Below are positions 17,403 through 24,747 of a DNA stretch of 29,165 bases, piece by piece. Both the position numbers and the translations under genes were made by a program. The notes below the pieces were generated by a model that saw only the letters and a program-made list of their open reading frames with translations, was not told the origin of the DNA and searched no databases. Origin of the DNA: CAYSYY01 sp964576115 [NCBI: uncultured Gemmatimonadota bacterium] (GTDB lineage Bacteria > Blakebacterota > Blakebacteria > Blakebacterales); NCBI GenBank assembly GCA_964576115.1, contig CAZNUA010000033.1:8638-37802 (forward strand), read 5' to 3'. The first letter of the stretch is position 1. Every line of letters starts with the position of its first letter.

Positions 17403-20400
17403 TCAGAGGTACGGGCCGGGCGGCGGCTGGGGCGGCAGGGCCCCCGGCGCGCGGCCGGCCCGGACGTTTTCCATGTGTTCGGTGGCCAGGCGCCCGTAAT
17501 CGGAATCGGCGCCGTAGCGGGTGATGATCTGCTGGTAAAGATCGATCGCCGTTTCCTGCTGTCCCAGATGGGCGTAGGAATCGGCGGCCTTGAGCCGGGC
17601 CGTGACCGCGAAGAGGAACTGATCCTCATTCAGGATCGCCACCTTCATATATTCGAGCACGGCCTCTTCATAGTTGCCCATGGCGAAGAGCGTTTCGGCG
17701 AGCCACCACCGCAGACGGGCTTCCTGTTCGGAGTCGGTGGCGCGCAGATCGCGGAAGTAGTCGGCCGCCCGCCCGAACTGTCCCCCCTCGCGGTAGAGCC
17801 AGCCGAGTTTGACCTTCATGTCGAAGAGCGATTCCGATTCGGGAAAGCGCTCCAGATAAGTCACCGCTTCCTGCTGGGCCATGTCCCACAGGCGCATGCG
17901 CTCGAGTGTCTGCACCAGGTTGTACTGGGCCGCCTCGGCCAGGGCCGGATCGGGCGAAAGCGTCACCTGGCGGAACAGAGGCATCGCGATCTCGTATTCG
18001 GCCACCCGGTAGGCCAGGTTGGCGAGCTGGAAACGGGCCCGCTCGGCCTGGGGGTGATCGGGATGGTCCTCCACCAGCCGGGAATAGTACTCCCGGGCGT
18101 CCTCGGGCCTCTCCAGCCGGTCGGCTGCAACCGCCAGACCGTAGAGAGCGCCGGGTATGTAGTCGGATTCAGGGGCGTCCTCGAGAACCTGCAGCAGCAC
18201 CTCCTCGGCCTCTTCCCACTGCTGCAGCTGCAGCTTCATCTGACCTTCGGCTGCCAGGAAGAAAGGTTCGTAGAGACGCATGATCTCCCGCTCGCGCCGC
18301 CAGGTCTGGTGGAAGGTTTCACGCCGTTCGGCGGCCGTCGAAGAGCGCCCGCCGGCATATGCCAGATAGACTAGCTCGGCTCCAGCCCGGGCCCGCGCCG
18401 AATCGGTGTCGGCCGTTTCGACCAGTCGGAGCCAGACCTCCTCGGCCAGCCCGAGTTCGCCGCGGTTCGACAGCATCAGCCCGAATGCCGGAGCGATCGA
18501 ATCAGCTAGGGCCGAGGTCGGGACGGCCTCCCAGATGGCCCGGTACGCCGCCAGTTCTTCGACCTCGTCACCGGAGCGGCGGGCAGCCTCGCCCCAGCGG
18601 GTCAGAGCCTCGAGCCGCAGTTCGGGATCGAGCAGGACGCCGGCCGCAATCCGGGCCGCCGCGGCGGCGTCGGCCCACTGCCCGGCGTCGGCCAGGGCCC
18701 GGGAGAGCTTCAGGTGCGCCCGGGGTTCATCACTCCCGGTGCAGCTCTGAGCGAAACGCTCGTACGCCTCGATCGCTTCAAGGCTCCGCCCCTGCTCGAG
18801 CAGCAGGTCGCCGGTCGATTCGCTCGACCGGGCGGTCCAGGGGCTGGCCGGGAAGCGGCTGGCCAGCTCGCTGAAATGAGCGACCGCGGCGGTGCCGTCA
18901 CCGCTGCGCAGACGGGCGTCACCGGCCATGAAGAGGAGTTCATCCAGAACCGCATCGGGGGGCTGGTCGGCCAGAGCGGCCTCGAGCAGGGGGGCGGCTT
19001 CGGCCCAGGCCTCGATACGATAGAGCGAGCGGCCCCGCCCCAGACGGGCGATCCGGCGCACCTCGATCGGCTTGTCCCCCTCGAGCAGCAGCCGATAGAC
19101 ATCGGCCGCTTCCTCGAAGTATCCCGGATCGGCGTGCCGGCCCAGCCCCTCGTTGGCTTCACCGAGACGCAGCAGGACGTCGTTGAGCCGGTCCGAAGCG
19201 GTGAAGGTATCCAGGAACCCGCGGTAGGAGTCGCGCATCGCCTGGAAATACAGGACCGGACGGTCGCGCAGGTCGGCCAGGTCGAGTTCGATCAGCGCCA
19301 GCTGCGCCCGTTCGGATGCTTCGCTCCTACCCCCGACCCGGACCGCTTCCCGGTAGGCCGCTGCCGCCTGCTCCCGCGGCCGGCGGGCTGCAGCCGTATC
19401 GACTTCGGTCCGGGCAATAACCGCCAGGGCCTCGAGGGCCTGGCCCTTCTCGAAGTGCGCCCGGGCGGCCCGGGGACCGTCGGACACCCGGACCAGGTAG
19501 CGGTCATAGGCTTCGACGGCGGTGGCGAAATCTTTCAGAGCGCCGGCATTGGCCTGGGCGATTTCGAGCAGAGCTTCTGTCGTCCCTCCACTCTCGGCCG
19601 AAGCCAGAGCCAGCATGGCCGACTGCAGCAGGCGCAGACCGGTTTCGAGATCGATCAGGCGGTAGCTGCGCCAGTAGGCGATTCTCTGTCCCGCCCGCTC
19701 GCCCCACGCTCCGGCCGTTCCGGCCAGGGGCTGCAGCTCGGTGATCGCCGAGGCGTACTCACCCTGCGCGGCCAGGGCATGGGCCGAAGACCAGAGTGCT
19801 TCTGCCCACAGCTCACCGCGGCTCACGGTCCCAACCGCCAACCGGTAGTACCCCGCGGCCGCGGAGGGATCGCTCAGGTGCCGTTCGTAGAGCCGGCCCA
19901 GGTCCATGGCGGCCCGGGCGCGGATCGAAGGGGGCAGATCGGTCTGTTGATACAGACCCCTCAGGCGGTCGGCCGCTTCGGGAATACGCTCCAGCCGCAG
20001 CAGGACATCCACGGCCACCGTCACGGCTTCGGCCCGGGCGGCGGCGTCGGTCGCGGCCTCGGCGGCCCGGTCGGCATAGCCCAGGGCGGCTTCAGCCCGA
20101 CCGGCGTCGCGGGCGCAGCGAGCGGCTTCGAGCGCGAGAGCGGCTCCTTCGGTGCCCGGAATCAGCGGCAGGGCCAGATCGTACGCGGCCAGAGCGGAGT
20201 CAGGTTCTCCGATCGCATTGTGCGTGCGGGCCAGCCAGAGAGCGGCCCGGCCGCGTTCGCGGCCGCGGGTGCCGACGGTCGCCGCCCGAAGTTCGGTCAG
20301 CGCCTCGCCATGCCGATCCAGGCTCGAGAGCGCCTGGCCCAGCACTCCCCGCAGGGCCGGGATCCGATCCTCCGGTGGTTCCGCCTCGAGGGCGGCCTGG

Positions 20401-21164
20401 ATGATCGTGACCGCTTCCCCGGCCCGGTCGGCACCGATGAGCAGACGTCCCTGCACTGAAGCGGCATCGGCGCGCTGCTCGGGGGTCGTCGCCGAAGACG
20501 CGGCTTCATCGGCCAGTTCGAGAGCCCGCCCGGTCTGACCCAGGGCGATACGGGCTTCGGCTTCGAGCAGACGGAAACGGGGTTGGAGGGGATGGAAGGG
20601 AAAATCGCGATTGGCTGACGCCACCTGGTCGAGGGCATCGTCCATCCGGCCCTGGGCCAGCAGGGCTTCGATCAGACCGACGGCGGCGTCGGGACGCGAG
20701 TCATCGGCCGGGAAGAGATCGATGAAACTGTGGTAGGCCGATCCCGAAGCGGCGAAATCGCCGCCGGCGGCATAGAGCCGACCCGCCCGCAGCCACGCCT
20801 CGGGGGCCCGCACAGCTGAACCGTGATGGGTCGTGAAATCGCGGTAGGCGGCAGCGGCTTCGAGAGGGCGGCGAGCGGCTTCCAGAGCCTGCCCCAGCAG
20901 CCAGCGGGCTTCCTCGGCCTGCTGCAGCGCGAGTCCTGCGGCTAGTCTTTCCCGGAGCTGGCCGACAGCCAGATCGTACAGCCCGTCCTGGTACAGGGAA
21001 CGGGCGAAGCGGAGCGGATCTTCCTGCTGCGGCAGAGGGAGCGCCGGCGCAGGTGAAGTCGATGTGGCCGGGTCGCAGACCGATCCTGCCGCGGCTGCCG
21101 GAAGAACCGGCAGCATGAGGAGAACCGCAAGGACCAGCGGTACTGATCTCGGGCACCGTGCCAT
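17403..21164 (-). CDS. Giant exported tetratricopeptide-repeat protein
   Basis: The 1253-residue protein has an N-terminal signal peptide (hydrophobic 8-25, then AAAAGS). The rest consists almost wholly of alpha-helical TPR units from about residue 50 to 1225. Typical 34-residue repeats include DPLRFARSLYQDGLYDLAVG, LEAAAAYRDFTTHHGSAVRAPEAW, AIDLYQQIITRYGADSDYG and SYAHLGQQETAIDLYQQI. Segments near the C-terminus (DHPDHPQAERARFQLANLAY) resemble YbgF/BamD-type repeats of periplasmic proteins. It ends in a Pro/Gly-rich tail (ALPPQPPPGPYL). No enzymatic motif was seen. Such proteins usually scaffold envelope or secretion machines, and the partner here is unknown. The ATG is preceded by AGGAG at an 11-base distance. 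It is transcribed divergently from the YbjQ gene and leads towards glyS. Confidence 0.9.
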   Translation of the reverse strand: MARCPRSVPLVLAVLLMLPVLPAAAAGSVCDPATSTSPAPALPLPQQEDPLRFARSLYQDGLYDLAVGQLRERLAAGLALQQAEEARWLLGQALEAARRPLEAAAAYRDFTTHHGSAVRAPEAWLRAGRLYAAGGDFAASGSAYHSFIDLFPADDSRPDAAVGLIEALLAQGRMDDALDQVASANRDFPFHPLQPRFRLLEAEARIALGQTGRALELADEAASSATTPEQRADAASVQGRLLIGADRAGEAVTIIQAALEAEPPEDRIPALRGVLGQALSSLDRHGEALTELRAATVGTRGRERGRAALWLARTHNAIGEPDSALAAYDLALPLIPGTEGAALALEAARCARDAGRAEAALGYADRAAEAATDAAARAEAVTVAVDVLLRLERIPEAADRLRGLYQQTDLPPSIRARAAMDLGRLYERHLSDPSAAAGYYRLAVGTVSRGELWAEALWSSAHALAAQGEYASAITELQPLAGTAGAWGERAGQRIAYWRSYRLIDLETGLRLLQSAMLALASAESGGTTEALLEIAQANAGALKDFATAVEAYDRYLVRVSDGPRAARAHFEKGQALEALAVIARTEVDTAAARRPREQAAAAYREAVRVGGRSEASERAQLALIELDLADLRDRPVLYFQAMRDSYRGFLDTFTASDRLNDVLLRLGEANEGLGRHADPGYFEEAADVYRLLLEGDKPIEVRRIARLGRGRSLYRIEAWAEAAPLLEAALADQPPDAVLDELLFMAGDARLRSGDGTAAVAHFSELASRFPASPWTARSSESTGDLLLEQGRSLEAIEAYERFAQSCTGSDEPRAHLKLSRALADAGQWADAAAAARIAAGVLLDPELRLEALTRWGEAARRSGDEVEELAAYRAIWEAVPTSALADSIAPAFGLMLSNRGELGLAEEVWLRLVETADTDSARARAGAELVYLAYAGGRSSTAAERRETFHQTWRREREIMRLYEPFFLAAEGQMKLQLQQWEEAEEVLLQVLEDAPESDYIPGALYGLAVAADRLERPEDAREYYSRLVEDHPDHPQAERARFQLANLAYRVAEYEIAMPLFRQVTLSPDPALAEAAQYNLVQTLERMRLWDMAQQEAVTYLERFPESESLFDMKVKLGWLYREGGQFGRAADYFRDLRATDSEQEARLRWWLAETLFAMGNYEEAVLEYMKVAILNEDQFLFAVTARLKAADSYAHLGQQETAIDLYQQIITRYGADSDYGRLATEHMENVRAGRAPGALPPQPPPGPYL

Positions 21165-21471
21165 GGCGGATCACGCTCCTTAACAGACGGCCGTCGGATA
21201 CGCCGCCTGCGGAATAGAGCCGTTTCCGGACCCAAACGCGCCGGGGTCCATTCGAAAACTACCAGGGTACAGTAGGGCTGTTTCCGAACGGAAAACAAGC
21301 TAGGGTCCGCTTCCGAGCAGAGTCAAGACGGCAACGATTCCCCCCTGTGCTCCCGCGATATCGCTCCGGGACCGATTTTTCCCTGATATTGACCGGCCGT
21401 TATACCGTATTCTATCCGGTGTCCGGTCCAGTCCGGACCCATCCAACGAGCGAGGACGCAGGAGGCATCCG
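21165..21471. promoter_or_regulatory. Divergent 307-base intergenic region between the TPR and YbjQ genes
   Basis: No gene is seen. The region must hold promoters for both directions. It contains the dyad TTTCCG-AA-CGGAAA (21281-21294), the dyad GTCCGG-N6-CCGGAC (21421-21438), and two copies of GTTTCCG (21222-21228, 21280-21286). A TTGACC at 21389-21394, followed by AT-rich GTATTCTAT, could be a promoter for the YbjQ gene, though the -10 spacing is poor. AGGAGG (21460-21465) is the YbjQ ribosome-binding site. Confidence 0.6.
21279..21297. promoter_or_regulatory. Palindrome TGTTTCCG-AA-CGGAAAACA, candidate operator
   Basis: The inner arms TTTCCG and CGGAAA are perfect around AA, and the outer bases TG/CA match with one extra A on the right. 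It sits about 115 bases from the TPR start and 175 bases from the YbjQ start, a plausible place for a regulator acting on either promoter. Confidence 0.4.
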
Positions 21472-21798
21472 ATGATACTGAGTACGACTCCCCAGATCGA
21501 AGGACGTTCGATTCAGGAATACATGGGCATCGTCACCGGCGAAGCGATCATGGGAGCCGACCTTTTCAAGGATTTCTTCGCAGGCATCCGGGACATCGTC
21601 GGCGGGCGCAGCGCCGCCTATGAGAAGGAGCTCATCCGGGCTCAGAAGATCGCCCTGGAAGAAATCGAACACCGAGCCGCCCAGGTGGGAGCCAACGCCG
21701 TGGTGGGTGTCGATCTCGATTACGAGGTCGTCAAGGATACCATGCTCATGGTGACCGCCTCGGGCACCGCTGTGAAGGTTTCCGAACGCCGGCGCTGA
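21472..21798 (+). CDS. YbjQ/UPF0145 family protein
   Basis: The 108-residue cytosolic protein matches the YbjQ (DUF74, heavy-metal-binding-like) family over its full length. Diagnostic stretches are [20 protein letters not shown] (residues 16-35), [17 protein letters not shown] and [14 protein letters not shown], with the end SGTAVKV. YbjQ proteins form pentameric dodecin-like barrels in known structures, and their function is not settled. AGGAGG is 6 bases before the ATG. It is the first gene of the plus-strand block. A strong promoter lies between it and the next gene, so the two are probably not only co-transcribed. I have not assigned a gene symbol because the family has many paralogues. 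Confidence 0.93.
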   Translation: MILSTTPQIEGRSIQEYMGIVTGEAIMGADLFKDFFAGIRDIVGGRSAAYEKELIRAQKIALEEIEHRAAQVGANAVVGVDLDYEVVKDTMLMVTASGTAVKVSERRR

Positions 21799-21808
21799 AG
21801 CGGTCCGG

Positions 21809-21837
21809 TTGACGGCCATCATCCCCCTTCCTAGACT
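21809..21837 (+). promoter_or_regulatory. Sigma-70-like promoter for the 21881 membrane protein
   Basis: TTGACG (21809-21814), a 17-base spacer and TAGACT (21832-21837) match the housekeeping consensus at 5/6 and 4/6 with ideal spacing. The predicted start of transcription is near 21844, giving a leader of about 37 bases. That leader contains GTAAG...CTTAC (21841-21862) around two overlapping GTTTCCG words. Confidence 0.6.
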
Positions 21838-21880
21838 AGTGTAAGTTTCCGTTTCCGCTTACCCCTGGAGGGAGAGTCGG

Positions 21881-22393
21881 ATGATGCCCTCGCGTAACCT
21901 CGCCCCCGGAGTGCTGCTGATCGCGCTCGGAGCCATCTTTCTGGCATCCAATCTCGGCGCCTTCGATCTCTTCGATTACTGGCCGGTTCTCCTCATTGTA
22001 CTCGGGCTCTTCTTCTTCGGTCTCTGGCTCCGCGAACGGCCCAACTACGGCCTGCTGATGCCGTTCACGGTGCTGGTTGTCACCGGAGGGCTTTTTCTCT
22101 ACTGCCAGCTCAACGGCTGGTACTATATGCGGGACCTGTGGCCGCTCTTCATCATCGCCCCCGGAATCGGATTCTTCCTGATGTATTTCCTGGGCGAGCA
22201 GGAAGGGGGGCTGCTCATTCCCGGCAGTATCCTGCTGGTTCTCGGAATCGTCTTCCTGAGCGGAAACCGCTGGATCGGCGACTGGTGGCCGGCGACCCTG
22301 ATCGTCATCGGCGTTCTGCTCCTGCTCCGGCCGCCGAAGAGCTGGTCGGGGGACGTCTCCTCCGTCGAGGGCGAACCGATCGATCCTCCCTGA
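21881..22393 (+). CDS. Six-helix membrane protein with triplicated LiaI/DUF5668-like unit
   Basis: The 170-residue integral membrane protein has hydrophobic segments at about 8-25, 33-50, 57-77, 89-105, 111-127 and 134-149. It reads as three copies of a two-helix unit, each with a pattern like GxLLIxxGxxFL followed by a short loop ending in WP and a second helix rich in I/L/G: DYWPVLLIVLG, DLWPLFIIAPG and DWWPATLIVIG. This fits the LiaI-LiaF-like/DUF5668 transmembrane family, whose members are often part of cell-envelope stress responses. The ATG has GGAGGGAGAG upstream and its own likely promoter. The cytosolic tail (WSGDVSSVEGEPIDPP) is acidic. No envelope sensor kinase is nearby, so a stress role is only inferred from the family. 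Confidence 0.85.
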   Translation: MMPSRNLAPGVLLIALGAIFLASNLGAFDLFDYWPVLLIVLGLFFFGLWLRERPNYGLLMPFTVLVVTGGLFLYCQLNGWYYMRDLWPLFIIAPGIGFFLMYFLGEQEGGLLIPGSILLVLGIVFLSGNRWIGDWWPATLIVIGVLLLLRPPKSWSGDVSSVEGEPIDPP

Positions 22394-22472
22394 CGTGACG
22401 GACCCGGGAACGAACCCTGCGGGCGGGATCGTCCGCTCCATGACCGTCTGTGCAAACCGGAAAGGTCAGACC

Positions 22473-24182
22473 GTGAGTCGAGAACTGTTTTCACCGCACC
22501 GCACCCGGGTAACCGGGCGCCGCTCCCGGCTGTACATGACAGCCGCTTTGACCCTGTTCCTGCTGACGCTGACGGCCTTCACCGTTCTTCCTCGGCCGGC
22601 CGGTTCAGAGCCGGCGTACGCCAGTGGAGTGCGAGTCGAGATCTCCTTTGACGCCGGCGTCCGCTCCGAAGCCCTGACGGGCCGGGTCTACGTGGCCGTG
22701 AGCCGCGAGCGCGGCCGGGAGAGGAGAGGCCAGGTCATGGGTCCGATCTGGCAGGCGGGCGAGACCGGCGTGCCGCTCTACGGTCTCAATGTCGAGGAGC
22801 TGCAGCCGGGACGGTCGGCAGTCATCAACGGTTCGGTCTTCGGCTGGCCGGTGGAGAGTCTCGACGAGATCCCCCCCGGCGACTACTGGGTCCAGGGCTT
22901 CGCGAACGTCTATACCCGTTTCGAACGTGCCGACGGCCACACCGTCTGGATGCACATGGATCAGTGGGAAGGACAGAACTGGCGCAACTCGCCGGGCAAC
23001 CTTTACAGCGAACCGCAGCAGATCACGATTTCCGGGCGCGGGACCACGACCATCCGGCTCGTGTGCGACCAGATCGTCGGACCCCGGCCCGAGCCCGAAG
23101 AGACCGCCGATGTGAAGATCATCAAGTTCGAGAGCCCCATCCTCTCGGCCTGGTGGGGACACCCGATCTACATCGGCGCCACGGTCCGGCTCCCCGCCGG
23201 ATACGACGACCATCCCGACACCTACTACCCGGTCAACTACGTTCAGGGGCATTTCTCCACAGGGGCCCCCCGGATGCCCCTGGAGGAACAGCTGGCCGAG
23301 ACCTGGCCCGAGGGGGACATTCCTCGTTTCATCTACGTCAATTTTCAGCACCCCTCGCCCTACTATGACGACTCCTACGGAGTGAATTCGGCCAACAACG
23401 GTCCCTACGGCGACGCCATCATGCACGAGCTGATCCCCGCCGTGGAAGAGCGCTTCCGTATCATCCGCGAGCCGTGGGCCCGCAAACTGACCGGCGGCTC
23501 GACCGGCGGCTGGATCGCCCTGGCTTACCAGGTCTTCTACCCCGACTTCTTCGGCGGTTGTTGGGCCAGCTGCCCCGACGGGGTCGATTTCCGCGGCTAC
23601 CAGATCGTCAACATCTATGCGGACGAGAACGCGTACTTCCTCGACCGGGACTGGATGCGCATCGAGCGGCCCAACCGGCGCAGCCCCGACGGCAACATCC
23701 GCTCGATGATGAAGGACGAGAACCTCTACGAGCTGGTGGTCGGAGACCACTCCCGCTCGGGTGGTCAATGGGACATATGGGAAGCGACCTACTCTCCCTG
23801 CGGATCCGACGGTTACCCGGCCCGCATCTGGGACAAGCGGACTGGGGAGATCGACCGCGAGGTGGCCGAGTACTGGCGCGAGAACTACGACCTGCGCTAC
23901 ATCCTCGAGCGCGACTGGGCGACCCTGGGGCCGAAACTGGTGGGCAAGATCCATGTCTACTGCGGCGACATGGACAGCTACTACCTCAATAACGGGGTGC
24001 ACTTCCTGCACGATTTCCTCGAAAGCACCACCCAGCCCTACTACTATGGTGAAGTGGCCTTCCAGCCCCTGGCTCCCCACTGCTGGGGACCGCGGGGAGT
24101 GGAACAGCTGCAGCTGATGACCCGGCACATCGAGGAGTGGGCGCCCCCCGAAGCCGATCTGACCTCGTGGCGGTACCGGTAA
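22473..24182 (+). CDS. Secreted alpha/beta-hydrolase, putative esterase family
   Basis: This exported hydrolase has 569 residues from the chosen GTG. A basic n-region (HRTRVTGRRSRLY) and hydrophobic helix (MTAALTLFLLTLTAFTVL) form a signal peptide. Residues about 50-205 form a beta-rich N-terminal domain (VRVEISFDAGVRSEALTGRV). The esterase-like fold (PF00756 type) follows: IYIGATVRLPAGYD, NFQHPSPYYDDSYGVNSANN, nucleophile elbow GGSTGG with S343, and probable triad partners near CGDMDSYY (D499 or D501) and PHCWG (H536). The long motif set is shared with a conserved family of unknown substrate. GTG 22473 is preferred because AAAGG precedes it by 7-8 bases; alternatives are GTG 22395 and ATG 22440. 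TAAGGA at its end overlaps the ribosome-binding site of a mini-ORF. Confidence 0.85.
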   Translation: MSRELFSPHRTRVTGRRSRLYMTAALTLFLLTLTAFTVLPRPAGSEPAYASGVRVEISFDAGVRSEALTGRVYVAVSRERGRERRGQVMGPIWQAGETGVPLYGLNVEELQPGRSAVINGSVFGWPVESLDEIPPGDYWVQGFANVYTRFERADGHTVWMHMDQWEGQNWRNSPGNLYSEPQQITISGRGTTTIRLVCDQIVGPRPEPEETADVKIIKFESPILSAWWGHPIYIGATVRLPAGYDDHPDTYYPVNYVQGHFSTGAPRMPLEEQLAETWPEGDIPRFIYVNFQHPSPYYDDSYGVNSANNGPYGDAIMHELIPAVEERFRIIREPWARKLTGGSTGGWIALAYQVFYPDFFGGCWASCPDGVDFRGYQIVNIYADENAYFLDRDWMRIERPNRRSPDGNIRSMMKDENLYELVVGDHSRSGGQWDIWEATYSPCGSDGYPARIWDKRTGEIDREVAEYWRENYDLRYILERDWATLGPKLVGKIHVYCGDMDSYYLNNGVHFLHDFLESTTQPYYYGEVAFQPLAPHCWGPRGVEQLQLMTRHIEEWAPPEADLTSWRYR

Positions 24183-24191
24183 GGATTCCCG

Positions 24192-24215
24192 ATGGCTGCG
24201 ACCGACCGGAGCTGA
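24192..24215 (+). other. Seven-codon mini-ORF with a good ribosome-binding site ahead of the TIGR03546 gene
   Basis: ATG GCT GCG ACC GAC CGG AGC TGA would encode MAATDRS. AAGGA (24181-24185), which overlaps the esterase stop, lies 6 bases upstream, which is better spacing than any site serving the next gene at 24223. The stop is 7 bases before that gene's ATG. It might couple translation from the esterase gene to TIGR03546, or be chance. Confidence 0.3.
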
Positions 24216-24222
24216 ACCGACG

Positions 24223-24747
24223 ATGCCGTTGATCGCCCTGCTGCGCAAGCTGTTCAAGACCCTGAACTCGGACGGCACCCCGGCCCAGATCGCGGCCGGG
24301 ATCGTCCTGGGTGCGGCCCTGGGGCTGACCCCCATCGCCAACCTGCACAATCTCATCATCCTCGCCGCGGCCGTGCTGACCCGGGTGTCCTTCCCCGCCT
24401 TCATGCTCGGCTGGGCCCTCTTCGTGCCGGTCGGGTTCCTCTTCGATCCGGTCTTCCACTCGCTGGGCCAGAGCCTGCTCGTCGATTCCGGGACGCTGGA
24501 GGCGACCTGGACCGGGATGTACAACACCCCCGTGCTGGCCCTGACCAACTTCAACAACACCGTCGTACTGGGCAGTTTCCTCGTCTGGTGTGCAGCCGCC
24601 ATACCGCTCTACGTCGGGGCCCGGATCGGGGTGGCGAAATACCGCCGGCACGTGTACGAACGACTCGAACGGACGAGGCTCTTCAAGGCCCTCAAAGCCT
24701 CGAAGATCTATAAGTACTACACGATGCTTCGGCCGGAGCTGGACTGA
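24223..24747 (+). CDS. TIGR03546-family membrane protein
   Basis: The 174-residue integral membrane protein has conserved N-terminal sequence LRKLFKTLNSDGTPAQIAAG (6-25). Hydrophobic stretches follow at about 22-52 (LGLTPIANLHNLIILAAAVL), 55-72 (FPAFMLGWALFVPVGFLF) and 110-130. The basic C-terminal tail is GVAKYRRHVYERLERTRLFK. This matches TIGR03546, a family of unknown function that is repeatedly found next to TIGR03545, as here. A GGAG lies about 11 bases before the ATG. Its stop and the next start share one base (TGATG), a tight coupling that supports a joint function. The biochemical role is not established; a membrane platform for the AsmA-like partner is plausible. Confidence 0.88.
   Translation: MPLIALLRKLFKTLNSDGTPAQIAAGIVLGAALGLTPIANLHNLIILAAAVLTRVSFPAFMLGWALFVPVGFLFDPVFHSLGQSLLVDSGTLEATWTGMYNTPVLALTNFNNTVVLGSFLVWCAAAIPLYVGARIGVAKYRRHVYERLERTRLFKALKASKIYKYYTMLRPELD

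Noticed and set aside
15365-17524. 719-codon plus-strand frame across the subtilase and glyS genes
   Set aside because: It is antisense to two well-supported genes and has no family match or signal peptide.
18714-20459. 581-codon plus-strand frame within the TPR gene
   Set aside because: It is antisense to the TPR gene. The repeats seen in it mirror the TPR repeats, and no ribosome-binding site or known domain is present.
22605-24602. Long open frame of 665 codons on the minus strand across the esterase gene
   Set aside because: It is antisense to the esterase and TIGR03546 genes, which have clear family motifs. Its sequence is Val/Gly/Arg-rich with no recognised domain, as expected for the antisense frame of GC-rich genes.
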